Source: CAZOHG01 sp964579725 (lineage in GTDB: Bacteria; Zhuqueibacterota; JdFR-76; BMS3Abin05). Taken from it: a stretch of 64,000 nucleotides of DNA. How positions within the stretch are numbered: position 1 is the first letter of the stretch; the number at the start of each line of letters is the position of its first letter. The translations under genes and the position numbers were made by a program. Below the pieces are notes generated by a model that had not been told where the DNA came from, did no database searches, and saw nothing but the letters and a program-made list of their open reading frames with translations. Below are positions 35,534-43,577 of the stretch, piece by piece. Where the stretch lies: assembly GCA_964579725.1 (NCBI GenBank), contig CAZOHG010000011.1, forward strand, positions 1 to 64,000. Reading direction: 5' to 3'.

Positions 35534-36163
35534 CTACAATCGCAATCCGGCAAATCCTAAAAAGGCAATGGCCATGAGAGCAGCAGTAATAAAAGCGATG
35601 GGGGTTCCCTTAAAAGATTCGGGTACGCGGGCGGTTTCCAATTTTTCCCGAATCCCTGCCATGAGAACCAGCGCAAGGGTAAATCCCACGCCGCTCATAA
35701 AACCCTGCGTAATGCTCTCAATTAAATTAAGGGAATCATTAATATTCAAAACGGTAACCCCCAAAATGGCACAATTGGTGGTAATCAAGGGCAAATAGAT
35801 TCCCAGCGCCTTGTACAGACCAGGGGCTGTTTTTTGAATCACCATTTCCACAAATTGCACCAGGGAGGCAATCACCAAAATGAAGGCAATCGTCCGCAAA
35901 AAGCTCAAATCCGGCGGCGATTGAAGATGAAAAATGTGGAAGAACACGTTGGTCGACGCCGGTTCCAGAAAGTACACGTACACCAGCCAGGTCACAAACG
36001 AAGCCAGCGTCATGACAAAAATTACGGCAAATCCCATTCCCAGAGCGGGCCCCAATTCTTTAGACACGCCCATATAGGGACAAATCCCGAGAAAACGGTT
36101 AAGCACAAAGTTGTTAATAAAAATCGAGGCGATTGAAATAATTAAGAGCGTTCGTAATTCCAT
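35534..36163 (-). CDS. rnfA: Rnf complex membrane subunit RnfA
   Basis: 209 residues, six hydrophobic helices. NNFVLNRFLGICPYMGVS near the N-terminus and ITTNCAILGVTVLN in the middle carry the two cysteines that together with those of RnfE bind an intramembrane [2Fe-2S] cluster. RnfA and RnfE form the inverted pair in the core of the Rnf ion pump, which couples ferredoxin:NAD+ electron transfer to Na+ or H+ movement. The paralogous NqrE is excluded by the RnfC-type companion. Last gene of rnfCDGEA; the usual next gene, rnfB, is missing. Confidence 0.95.
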   Translation of the reverse strand: MELRTLLIISIASIFINNFVLNRFLGICPYMGVSKELGPALGMGFAVIFVMTLASFVTWLVYVYFLEPASTNVFFHIFHLQSPPDLSFLRTIAFILVIASLVQFVEMVIQKTAPGLYKALGIYLPLITTNCAILGVTVLNINDSLNLIESITQGFMSGVGFTLALVLMAGIREKLETARVPESFKGTPIAFITAALMAIAFLGFAGLRL

Positions 36164-36181
36164 GGTTCCTCCTCAAAAGGT

Positions 36182-36781
36182 CTACATCACCGCTCGTTTT
36201 CGATCAAACCAATTAATTAACGCCATGTACAGCCCTAACACCAAAAAAGCGCCTGGAGGCAATACCATGATTAACATGGGTTTAAAAGACATTCCCAAAA
36301 GCGGGTATCCCCACAGGGTACCGTTTCCCAACAACTCCCGGGTGAACCCAAGAAGAGACAAGGAGAGCGTAAAGCCGAGCCCGATTCCCAAACCGTCCAT
36401 AATGGAAGCGATGGGCCCATTTTTACCGGCAAAGGATTCCGCCCGAGCCAAAATAATACAGTTAACCACAATGAGGGGAATAAAAATTCCCAGAGCTTTG
36501 TGCAACGCCGGTGTGTAGGCCGCCATGGCCAAATCGACAATTGTGGTAAACGTGGCAATCACCGTAATATAAATCGGGATGCGAACTTTGGAAGGAATCC
36601 ATTGGTGAATGAGGGACACCAGTAAATTGGAGCTGGTTAAGACGAAAATAACCGCCACCCCCATTCCCACGCTGTTCTGAAGGGTGTTGGAAACCGCCAA
36701 TGTGGGACACATCCCCAAAACCATTCGGAATGTGGGATTTTCCTTGTAAATCCCTTTCGTAAATTCTTTTATTAAGGACAT
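36182..36781 (-). CDS. rnfE: Rnf complex membrane subunit RnfE
   Basis: 199 residues, six hydrophobic helices. NPTFRMVLGMCPTLAVSNTLQNSVGMG and VVNCIILARAESFA are the two Cys motifs that match RnfA's. ENPTF near residue 15 is the normal RnfE (rather than NqrD) start. Eighteen bases separate it from rnfA and twelve from rnfG. Confidence 0.95.
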   Translation of the reverse strand: MSLIKEFTKGIYKENPTFRMVLGMCPTLAVSNTLQNSVGMGVAVIFVLTSSNLLVSLIHQWIPSKVRIPIYITVIATFTTIVDLAMAAYTPALHKALGIFIPLIVVNCIILARAESFAGKNGPIASIMDGLGIGLGFTLSLSLLGFTRELLGNGTLWGYPLLGMSFKPMLIMVLPPGAFLVLGLYMALINWFDRKRAVM

Positions 36782-36793
36782 TGCTCAACTCCC

Positions 36794-37402
36794 TTAGTTC
36801 ACAATCAGACTCAATTGGTTCTCTGGGCTCGTTTTTTTACCGAGGAGCTTTTCCAGTTTTAGAACGCCCTCGCGCACCGCTCGCGTGACGGCACGGGACG
36901 AAATGGTCGCCCCGGTCACACTTTTGATTTCCCCACCATCTTTATCCACCTGCAAATTGTCGCCCTTTTTTCCGATGAACTGGTGCTGGAACCAGGGCCA
37001 TTTGTCCCCGTATTTGACCTCGGCAATTTTGGCTCCCAACCCGGGTGTTTCGGATTGGGAGAGAATTTTGATACCTTGAATCATTCCCGTCGTGTCTACA
37101 CCTACCATCACTTCAATTGTGCTGGAATACCCGTGTGCAGAGGATAAAATAATATAGCCGACCAAATGGGTGGTGTCGGGCGAAGCGTACCCCTTGTAAT
37201 AGAGAATTTGGTCTCCCTTTTTCACTGGAACAATCACACCCTTTGCTGCTTTGGGGAGGGATTGTTTGAGCGCCAATTGCTGAACCAATTTTTTCTCGGC
37301 TTCGATTTTGGGTTTGGTTGTATTAAAAACCCACGCCAGCGCGCCCGCCGCCACAACTGTTACAATCGTCAAAATAACCGGCAGTTTAATGAGTTCTTTC
37401 AT
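36794..37402 (-). CDS. rnfG: Rnf complex FMN-carrying subunit RnfG
   Basis: 202 residues: a single N-terminal transmembrane anchor (about 8-27) and a periplasmic FMN-binding domain. The flavin-attachment threonine lies in SVTGATISSRAV near residue 167, just before the C-terminal helix. GVDTTGMIQGIKILSQSETPGLGAKI is the conserved substrate-side segment. Start ATG overlaps the rnfD stop by four bases. Covalent FMN attachment needs ApbE; no apbE gene is in the window. Confidence 0.93.
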   Translation of the reverse strand: MKELIKLPVILTIVTVVAAGALAWVFNTTKPKIEAEKKLVQQLALKQSLPKAAKGVIVPVKKGDQILYYKGYASPDTTHLVGYIILSSAHGYSSTIEVMVGVDTTGMIQGIKILSQSETPGLGAKIAEVKYGDKWPWFQHQFIGKKGDNLQVDKDGGEIKSVTGATISSRAVTRAVREGVLKLEKLLGKKTSPENQLSLIVN

Positions 37403-38433
37403 TTTTTCCTCCTCTCACCCAGAATCCGGGGCCGCGTGTACCGATCCAAAAGCGGTACGACCAGGTTCATTAACAAGATGGAGTAGGAGGTTCCCTCCGG
37501 GTAGCCGCCCCACAATCGAATAATGACCGTTAAAATCCCCGCCCCAATGCCGAAATAAATCCGTCCGCTTGGGGTAAGTGGAGAGGTGACCATGTCCGTT
37601 GCCATAAAAAGGGCACCCAACATCACACCGCCGGCCAGAAGGTGAAAAATCCAGTCGCCTGAAAAAAGCCCCGAAGGCCCGCCAAAAACCCACGCCAGCA
37701 CCGCCACTGTCACCAGGTAGCTGGTGGGAATACGCCAATCGATGACATGTTTGTACAAAAGAAACGCCGCGCCAATCAGGAGCAAAAAGGCTGAGGTCTC
37801 ACCGATACAGCCTCCCACATTTCCCCAGAAAAGATGTCCGTAGGCGCCTTTTAGCTGAAGGATGGCCGTGTTGGCCTGACTCACCTGATCGACGGCGTAA
37901 TTGGCCTGGTGCTTTAAAATGTCCAATGATTGCTTCATGACGTTCAAAGGAGTAGCGCTGGTAATGGCGTCGATTCCGGAAAGCGTTCCGCCGTGAGGTG
38001 CCACGCGAAAAACCGTCATGTCCACCGGCCACGAAGCCAATAAAAAGGCACGAGCAGCCAAAGCCGGATTGACGGGATTAAATCCCAATCCTCCGAAGGC
38101 CTGTTTGGCAATAGCGATGGCAAAAACGCCCCCCACAACGGGGAGATAAAACGGGACGTCGGCCGGCATATTAAATGCCAGCAAAATCCCGGTAACCACA
38201 GCGCTCCAATCCCAAATAGTCACGGGACGATTCATCATTTTTTGGACAATGGCCTCCGTGGCAACTGCAGAAACCACCGTCAAAACCGTGACCCACAGGG
38301 CGCGCCAACCAAAAAAATAAATTGAACCCAGCAAGGCCGGGAAAAGCGCCAAAATCACATACAACATAATTTTGGACACGCTCTCTTTGTCCAGCACATG
38401 CGGCGACGATGACACGCGAAATTTTTTCTCCAT
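37399..38433 (-). CDS. rnfD: Rnf complex flavinylated membrane subunit RnfD
   Basis: 344 residues, about nine helices, beginning with the RnfD/NqrB pattern SSPHVLDKESVSKIMLYVILALFPALLGSIYFFG. The flavin-attachment site is in DAITSATPLNVMK near residue 158; NPALAARAFLLASWP and the late MATDMVTSPLTPSGRIYFGIGAGILTVIIRLWGGYPEGTSYSILLMN are well conserved. Forms the Rnf membrane core with RnfA, E and G. A 117-base gap separates it from rnfC. Confidence 0.95.
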   Translation of the reverse strand: MEKKFRVSSSPHVLDKESVSKIMLYVILALFPALLGSIYFFGWRALWVTVLTVVSAVATEAIVQKMMNRPVTIWDWSAVVTGILLAFNMPADVPFYLPVVGGVFAIAIAKQAFGGLGFNPVNPALAARAFLLASWPVDMTVFRVAPHGGTLSGIDAITSATPLNVMKQSLDILKHQANYAVDQVSQANTAILQLKGAYGHLFWGNVGGCIGETSAFLLLIGAAFLLYKHVIDWRIPTSYLVTVAVLAWVFGGPSGLFSGDWIFHLLAGGVMLGALFMATDMVTSPLTPSGRIYFGIGAGILTVIIRLWGGYPEGTSYSILLMNLVVPLLDRYTRPRILGERRKK

Positions 38434-38550
38434 ATCCCTTTCCTAAATTTTGCGCTTGCGAGTCGATTCCACTTCTCCCCTGTCCACAGTCAATCGGAAT
38501 CGGCTCCAATCCAACTCATCTACCCGAAAACACCACTCTGTTTTTTAGCA

Positions 38551-39885
38551 TTAGCTTGCTTTACGTTTTTCCAGATTGATTTCGTATTTTCCGAACCGAA
38601 TGGATTGTAACAAATGCCGTTTGGCGGGACACACAAAGGTACAGGTACCGCACTCAATACAATCCATGATTCCCCATTTTTCCGCTTCCTCGTAGCGTTT
38701 GAAATCGGCAAACTCGGCCAATTTAGTCGGAACCAGGTGCATCGGACAGGTGTCCACGCATCGATTGCAACCAATACAGGGCATGGGGTCTACCGTCCGC
38801 GTGTCCTTTTCGGTCAACAGGAGAATGCCCGAGGTGCCTTTTATGACCGGCACTTCATCTGAAAATTGAGCCAACCCCATCATGGGGCCACCGCTAATAA
38901 GTTTGCTCACGTCGTCCGTGTAACCGCCGCAATAAGCGATGACATCCTGAAAAGTCGTTCCCAGACGAATAAGCAGGTTTTTCGGTTCTTTGATCCCGGG
39001 CCCCGTCACCGTTACCACGCGTTCGTACAGGGGTTTTCCCTTGGCCAGTGCCTCATAAATAGCACGGGTCGTTCCCACATTTTGAACCAGGCACCCCACA
39101 TCCATGGGCAATCCCCCGGTGGGAACCTCGCGGTCTGTAATGGCCTTAATGAGTTGTTTTTCTGCACCCTGTGGATATTTTACTTTGAGCGGAACCACCT
39201 CAACGGTCGCATCGGATTTGGTTATTTCCTGCATGCGTTTAATGGCGTCCGGTTTGTTTTTTTCAATGGCGATGTAGGTGGCTTTCACACCCAAAATCTT
39301 TTGGAGAATTTTGACACCGGCAAGGATTTCATCGGCTTTTTCCAGCATCAACCGATGGTCTGCCGTCAAATACGGCTCGCATTCCACACCGTTAATAATG
39401 AGGGTATCGATCGGTTTTTCTTCCGGAGGAGACAATTTAACGTGGGTCGGGAAAGTGGCCCCGCCCATTCCGGCAATCCCCGCCATTTGAATTTTCTTTT
39501 TCATTTCGGCGGGTTCCATTGCCATGTAATTTTCATTGGGCTGCATGACATCCGAAACGGCGTCCTCGCCGTCGTTTTGAATAATGACCGACAGGACTTT
39601 TCGTCCCAACGGATGGGGCATGGGCGTAATTTTAAGCACTTTCCCTGAAACGGACGCATGTACCGGTACGGAAACAAAGCCCTTGGGCTCACTCAGGGGA
39701 TCGCCGATTTTCACCACATCCCCGGGTTTTACAATTGGCTCGGAAGGGGCTCCGATGTGTTGCTGCAAAGGAATCACAACCTGCTCGGGAGCTGGCATTT
39801 TTTCAATGGGCTTTTTTTCCGTGTACTGCTTTCCCTCAGGGGGATGAACGCCTCCGTGAAATGTTCGTTTCTTGAATCCCAGCAT
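38551..39885 (-). CDS. rnfC: Rnf complex soluble subunit RnfC
   Basis: 444 residues. NADH-side subunit with a Complex I 51-kDa-like fold: TFHGGVHPPEGKQYT start, GAPSEPIVKPGDVVKIGDPLSE and a GMGGATFPTHVKLS flavin-binding glycine-rich element, then two ferredoxin-type 4Fe-4S motifs, CIGCNRCVDTCP and CIECGTCTFVCP (about 370-415). The N-terminal extension and C-terminal length are standard. First gene of the operon, with a promoter candidate at 39928-39955. In other bacteria RnfC partners with RnfB, which is absent here. Confidence 0.95.
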   Translation of the reverse strand: MLGFKKRTFHGGVHPPEGKQYTEKKPIEKMPAPEQVVIPLQQHIGAPSEPIVKPGDVVKIGDPLSEPKGFVSVPVHASVSGKVLKITPMPHPLGRKVLSVIIQNDGEDAVSDVMQPNENYMAMEPAEMKKKIQMAGIAGMGGATFPTHVKLSPPEEKPIDTLIINGVECEPYLTADHRLMLEKADEILAGVKILQKILGVKATYIAIEKNKPDAIKRMQEITKSDATVEVVPLKVKYPQGAEKQLIKAITDREVPTGGLPMDVGCLVQNVGTTRAIYEALAKGKPLYERVVTVTGPGIKEPKNLLIRLGTTFQDVIAYCGGYTDDVSKLISGGPMMGLAQFSDEVPVIKGTSGILLLTEKDTRTVDPMPCIGCNRCVDTCPMHLVPTKLAEFADFKRYEEAEKWGIMDCIECGTCTFVCPAKRHLLQSIRFGKYEINLEKRKAS

Positions 39886-39927
39886 TCAATCTTCTCCTCA
39901 AATCAGAATCTCAGCCGTTTTGTCAGA

Positions 39928-39955
39928 ATTTTATGGGCGTGCGCTTTCCACCCAA
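39928..39955 (-). promoter_or_regulatory. Sigma70-like promoter for rnfCDGEA
   Basis: TTGGGT (39955-39950), 16 bases, TAAAAT (39933-39928) on the minus strand, about 40 bases upstream of rnfC. The remaining 39956-40197 stretch holds the candidate nrdR terminator and no gene. Confidence 0.45.
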
Positions 39956-40053
39956 ATTTTCGCAATTATCCGGGCTGCCGGTTTTCGCCGCAGCAGAACG
40001 CTTCCCTGAAGGGACGTCGGTTCCTCCCCGTGGCGACACAAAAACCTTCCTTC

Positions 40054-40088
40054 AAAAAAACAAGCAAAAGGCACCTTATTGCAGTGCC
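40054..40088 (-). terminator. Candidate terminator of the glyA-nrdR operon
   Basis: GGCAC (40070-40074) pairs with GTGCC (40084-40088) across a nine-base loop, followed on the minus strand by a 16-base T-rich run. Short stem but a good T-run. It lies 110 bases past the nrdR stop. Confidence 0.5.
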
Positions 40089-40197
40089 CGAAAAGAAAAG
40101 AAACGATGGGGTGGCGATTCGATTTGCCTTTGGCGGAGGGGGAATTCCCAAATCCGAGAGAAAATTCAAGACGAGTCTTTCCCCGCGGCTAAGAAGC

Positions 40198-40656
40198 CTA
40201 CTTGTGCTTCTTAATTAAATCCTGAAGCTCCTCCAAAAATTCTTCTGTATCCTGAAATTTACGATAAACCGAGGCAAATCTCACATAAGCCACTTCATCT
40301 AATTCGCGCAAATATTTACTCACAAACTCCCCGATTTGTTTGGAGGAAACCTCCTTTACTCGCATGTCTTGAATTTCACCCTGCACCTTCTCCACCACTT
40401 CCTCAATCTGTTCATGCGAAATAGGGCGTTTGTTACACGCAATATTGATCCCCCTTAAAAGTTTTTCTCTCGCAAACGGTTCCCGCTGCCCATCTGATTT
40501 CAAAACCATGACGGGCAAATCCAAAATATATTCTTTTGTGGTAAATTTCCTTCCACAAACCAAACATTGCCGACGACGGCGTACCACCCGACCGTCGTCA
40601 CTGGTTCGGGAATCCAGCACCCGGTCGTCGTCCTGTCCGCAATAAGGACACCTCAT
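40198..40656 (-). CDS. nrdR: Transcriptional repressor NrdR
   Basis: 152 residues. Zinc ribbon at the start (MRCPYCGQDDDRVLDSR with the second pair in CLVCGRKF) followed by an ATP-cone domain (about 48-138, VMVLKSDGQREPFAREKLLRGI). NrdR senses ATP/dATP and represses ribonucleotide reductase genes. It starts one base after the glyA stop, the nearly standard glyA-nrdR arrangement also seen in other phyla. No nrd genes are in the window. Confidence 0.96.
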   Translation of the reverse strand: MRCPYCGQDDDRVLDSRTSDDGRVVRRRRQCLVCGRKFTTKEYILDLPVMVLKSDGQREPFAREKLLRGINIACNKRPISHEQIEEVVEKVQGEIQDMRVKEVSSKQIGEFVSKYLRELDEVAYVRFASVYRKFQDTEEFLEELQDLIKKHK

Positions 40657-41946
40657 TTACCGGGGCACCTCGTATAGTGGAAATTTTCGGCAAAGGGCCT
40701 GAACTTCTTCGAAAACGGTACGATAAACTGTTTCGTTGCCCACATTTTGTAAAACTTTGTCAATGAGTCCCACAATAAAGCGCATTTCGTCCTCTTTCAT
40801 TCCCCGGGTAGTGAGGGCCGGCGTTCCCAGCCGAATGCCGCTGGTTACAAAGGGACTCTGTTTGTCAAAGGGAACCATATTTTTATTGACGGTAATGCCC
40901 GCTTTTTCCAGAGCTTTTTCAGCTTCTTTCCCCGTAATGCCGCGCGCGGACAAATCGACTAACATGAGATGGGTATCGGTTCCGCCCGAAACAATATCGT
41001 ACCCACGGGTCAAAAATTCTTCCGCCATCGCCCGGGCATTCCGAATAATCTGTTTGGCGTATTCCTTGAAGGAAGGTTGTAAATCCTCCTTAAAAGCCAC
41101 TGCCTTGGCGGCAATGACGTGCATGAGGGGGCCGCCCTGACTTCCCGGGAAGACGTTACTGTCAATGACTTCCGACCACAGTTTGACACGCCCTTTTGGT
41201 GTGGTAATGCCCAAATCGTTTTCGCCGTCTGACCCCAGCAGAATCATGCCGCCGCGAGGCCCGCGCAGCGTTTTGTGCGTGGTGGTGGTCACAACGTGAG
41301 TGTAGGGAATGGGGCTTTGAATCAGCCCCGCTGCCACCAAGCCGGCAGGGTGCGCAATGTCAGCCACCAATTTAGCTCCGACTCGATCGGCAATCTCCCG
41401 AAAGGCTTTAAAATCAATTTCGCGCGAATAGGCACTGGCGCCGGTCATAATCATTTTGGGCTTTTCGCGCCGAGCCACTTCTTCCACTTTATTCATATCG
41501 ATGTAGCCGGTTTTGTCCACCCCGTACGCCACCACCCGGTAATAACGTCCCGAAAAATTAACGGGGCTCCCGTGAGAAAGATGACCGCCGTGGGCAAGGT
41601 TCATTCCCATGAGGGTGTCGCCCGGTTTGAGAAGCGAGAAGTAAACCGCCATATTGGCCTGAGTCCCGGAGTGGGGTTGAACATTGGCATGAACCGCACC
41701 GAACAACTGCTTCGCTCGTTCTCGGGCCAAATTCTCCGCCACGTCCACAAACTCACAACCGCCGTAATAGCGTTTCCCGGGATAGCCTTCGGCATACTTA
41801 TTGGTCATGACACTGCCCATTGCCTCCAGTACGGCTTGACTGACAAAGTTCTCCGAGGCAATCAGCTCCAATTTATCATTTTGGCGATGGATTTCTTGAA
41901 CAATCGCCTCAAAAATCTCCGGATCGGTGTTCCTTAAAATATCCAC
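40657..41946 (-). CDS. glyA: Serine hydroxymethyltransferase
   Basis: 429 residues. PLP enzyme converting serine and tetrahydrofolate to glycine and methylene-THF. The N-terminal ELIASENFVSQAVLEAMGSVMTNKYAEGYPGKRYYGG is unmistakable; the PLP lysine sits in TTTTHKTLRGPRGG near residue 230, and TSGIRLGTPALTTRGM lies near the C-terminus. GTG start (41946), seven bases after GAGG. First of a two-gene unit with nrdR. Confidence 0.97.
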   Translation of the reverse strand: MDILRNTDPEIFEAIVQEIHRQNDKLELIASENFVSQAVLEAMGSVMTNKYAEGYPGKRYYGGCEFVDVAENLARERAKQLFGAVHANVQPHSGTQANMAVYFSLLKPGDTLMGMNLAHGGHLSHGSPVNFSGRYYRVVAYGVDKTGYIDMNKVEEVARREKPKMIMTGASAYSREIDFKAFREIADRVGAKLVADIAHPAGLVAAGLIQSPIPYTHVVTTTTHKTLRGPRGGMILLGSDGENDLGITTPKGRVKLWSEVIDSNVFPGSQGGPLMHVIAAKAVAFKEDLQPSFKEYAKQIIRNARAMAEEFLTRGYDIVSGGTDTHLMLVDLSARGITGKEAEKALEKAGITVNKNMVPFDKQSPFVTSGIRLGTPALTTRGMKEDEMRFIVGLIDKVLQNVGNETVYRTVFEEVQALCRKFPLYEVPR

Positions 41947-41990
41947 GAATGGGCCTCAACTATTGACGGATTTATTTCACAAAACAAGCA

Positions 41991-42011
41991 GAGCGATTTT
42001 TAGCGTCGCTC
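41991..42011 (-). terminator. Candidate terminator of the TPR gene
   Basis: GAGCGA (41991-41996) pairs with TCGCTC (42006-42011), nine-base loop, T-rich sequence beyond on the minus strand. It abuts the TPR stop codon. Confidence 0.45.
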
Positions 42012-42012
42012 G

Positions 42013-43305
42013 TTAGTAAATCCATTTGTAACATTTGCTGGTCGGTTCTTTTTTTCCTTTGTTGAAAAAGCGATCCTCTTTTGTGGGCAGCATCGACGTG
42101 ATTGCATCCATTCGGTTCCGGGCCTTGTCGGCAAATTCCGGATCCTTCATGGCCTTTTTGTATTCATAATACGCTTTTTCGTACACCAATTTATCGTCGA
42201 AATCAACCTTGCCGTTCTTTTTGTTAATGCATTGTTCAGCGGAAGATTCGTAAATTTGCCCCATGGTAATATGAGCCAAACCATAATTGGGATTAATCGA
42301 AATGGCCCGTCGCACGTAACGACGCGCTGTTCGGAATTCGCCCTTCATCCGGTAGGCCGAGGCAATATTGCACAAAACTTCGGTATTTTTGGGCTCCAAT
42401 TTCATCAGTTTCTTGTAAATACGAATGGCATTGGTGTAATCTTCCAAATTCATGTACACATATCCCAATAAAGACAGGGCAATTTTATTGTCGGGTTCCA
42501 GCTTTAGCACCCGCAAATACATATCCCGCGCCTTCTGGTAATTCCCCTGTTCGCTGTAGGCCTTACCCAACTGGAGCAGAAGTGTAATGTCATTCGGACT
42601 TTGTTCCAATAACTTTTCTTTTTGGGCAATTGCCTGGTCTTCCCTGCCGGTTTCTTTGTACAAAACCGACAGCACTTCCATGGTTTTCCGATCACCGGGT
42701 TTCAGCGTCAAGTACTTTTCAAAAGCCCGAATGGCATTCTCATCGTCCTGCAACTTGACGTAAATCTCACCCAAAATCCGCCAATCTTCCGCGTTTTTGG
42801 GGTTTAATTTGACGGCAATTTCGTATTGCTTGGCCGCATCTTCCAACTGCCCCTTGCTGCGCAAAATGTACCCCAATGCCTCATGCAAATAGGCATCATT
42901 GGGGAAATGCTTTAACCCCATCGTGTAGGCCAATTGGGCGCTGTCCGGTTTGTTTTCGTGAACATAACAATTGGCCAAACGAGCATAAATATCTTTGTAA
43001 TGGAAGGTGTCGGCGTAGGCCATTGCCGTATCTAACTTAATGACTTTCCAGAAGTACTTTTTGGCGTCTGCGTAGGATTTGTTTTTGTAATATTCGTACC
43101 CGGAGCTCCAATCCTTCAAAATTTCAAACTGTTGGACTTTCCGAAGAGAATCTTCAATGGCTTTTTTTCGGGCAGCCGACATGCCCTTTTGAGCCGTTTG
43201 CTGCGGTGCACACCCCCAAAAGACCCCGACATAAAAAAGCACTGCCAAAGCGATCCCCGTAATAATGCTCCAGGGTGCCCGTTTCGTTTTATTCTCCGTA
43301 CCCAC
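42013..43305 (-). CDS. TPR-repeat lipoprotein-like protein
   Basis: 430 residues. The N-terminus has a hydrophobic helix (about 13-30) ending in VFWGCAPQ, a possible lipobox with Cys31, so the repeat region would lie in the periplasm or on the outer membrane. At least seven TPR units run from about 55 to 370 (e.g. AYLHEALGYILRSKGQLEDAAKQYEIAVKLNP in two parts around residue 150, and the NIASAYRMKGEFRTARRYVRRAI unit). TPR arrays bind proteins; no catalytic motif is seen. GTG start after AGGAGG. Own promoter at 43397-43425. Confidence 0.82.
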   Translation of the reverse strand: MGTENKTKRAPWSIITGIALAVLFYVGVFWGCAPQQTAQKGMSAARKKAIEDSLRKVQQFEILKDWSSGYEYYKNKSYADAKKYFWKVIKLDTAMAYADTFHYKDIYARLANCYVHENKPDSAQLAYTMGLKHFPNDAYLHEALGYILRSKGQLEDAAKQYEIAVKLNPKNAEDWRILGEIYVKLQDDENAIRAFEKYLTLKPGDRKTMEVLSVLYKETGREDQAIAQKEKLLEQSPNDITLLLQLGKAYSEQGNYQKARDMYLRVLKLEPDNKIALSLLGYVYMNLEDYTNAIRIYKKLMKLEPKNTEVLCNIASAYRMKGEFRTARRYVRRAISINPNYGLAHITMGQIYESSAEQCINKKNGKVDFDDKLVYEKAYYEYKKAMKDPEFADKARNRMDAITSMLPTKEDRFFNKGKKEPTSKCYKWIY

Positions 43306-43396
43306 TTTTGACCCTCCTCAGTTTTGTCAAAAAAGCATGGCAATTTTCAAAACAAGTGCAAATTTTTTCAAGAAGCTCTCAAAAATATCAAGTGAA

Positions 43397-43425
43397 ATTT
43401 TAATAAAAAAAAACTCAAAAGTCAA
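43397..43425 (-). promoter_or_regulatory. Sigma70-like promoter for the TPR gene
   Basis: TTGACT (43425-43420), 17 bases, TAAAAT (43402-43397) on the minus strand, about 95 bases before the GTG. Among the best matches to the sigma70 consensus in the window. Confidence 0.6.
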
Positions 43426-43547
43426 GAGCTTTTTGGAGATTTGGCGGGCTTAAGCCAATTATTTTCAATAAAATTACGACACGGGTTATCCGCTTTTAGC
43501 CAAGTGCCCTCAAAGCACTTTTGGGTAGGATAATCAAGGGAGAGTAC

Positions 43548-43567
43548 GCATTTTCTGCAGAAAATGC
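43548..43567. repeat. Perfect 20-base palindrome after the outer-membrane protein gene
   Basis: Eight-base arms (GCATTTTC and GAAAATGC) around TGCA. It starts 10 bases past the stop at 43578 but has no T-run on the minus strand, so it is either a transcript-end structure or a protein-binding site. Two further short inverted repeats lie at 43441-43458 and 43502-43520. Confidence 0.55.
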
Positions 43568-43577
43568 TTCTGTTTGG

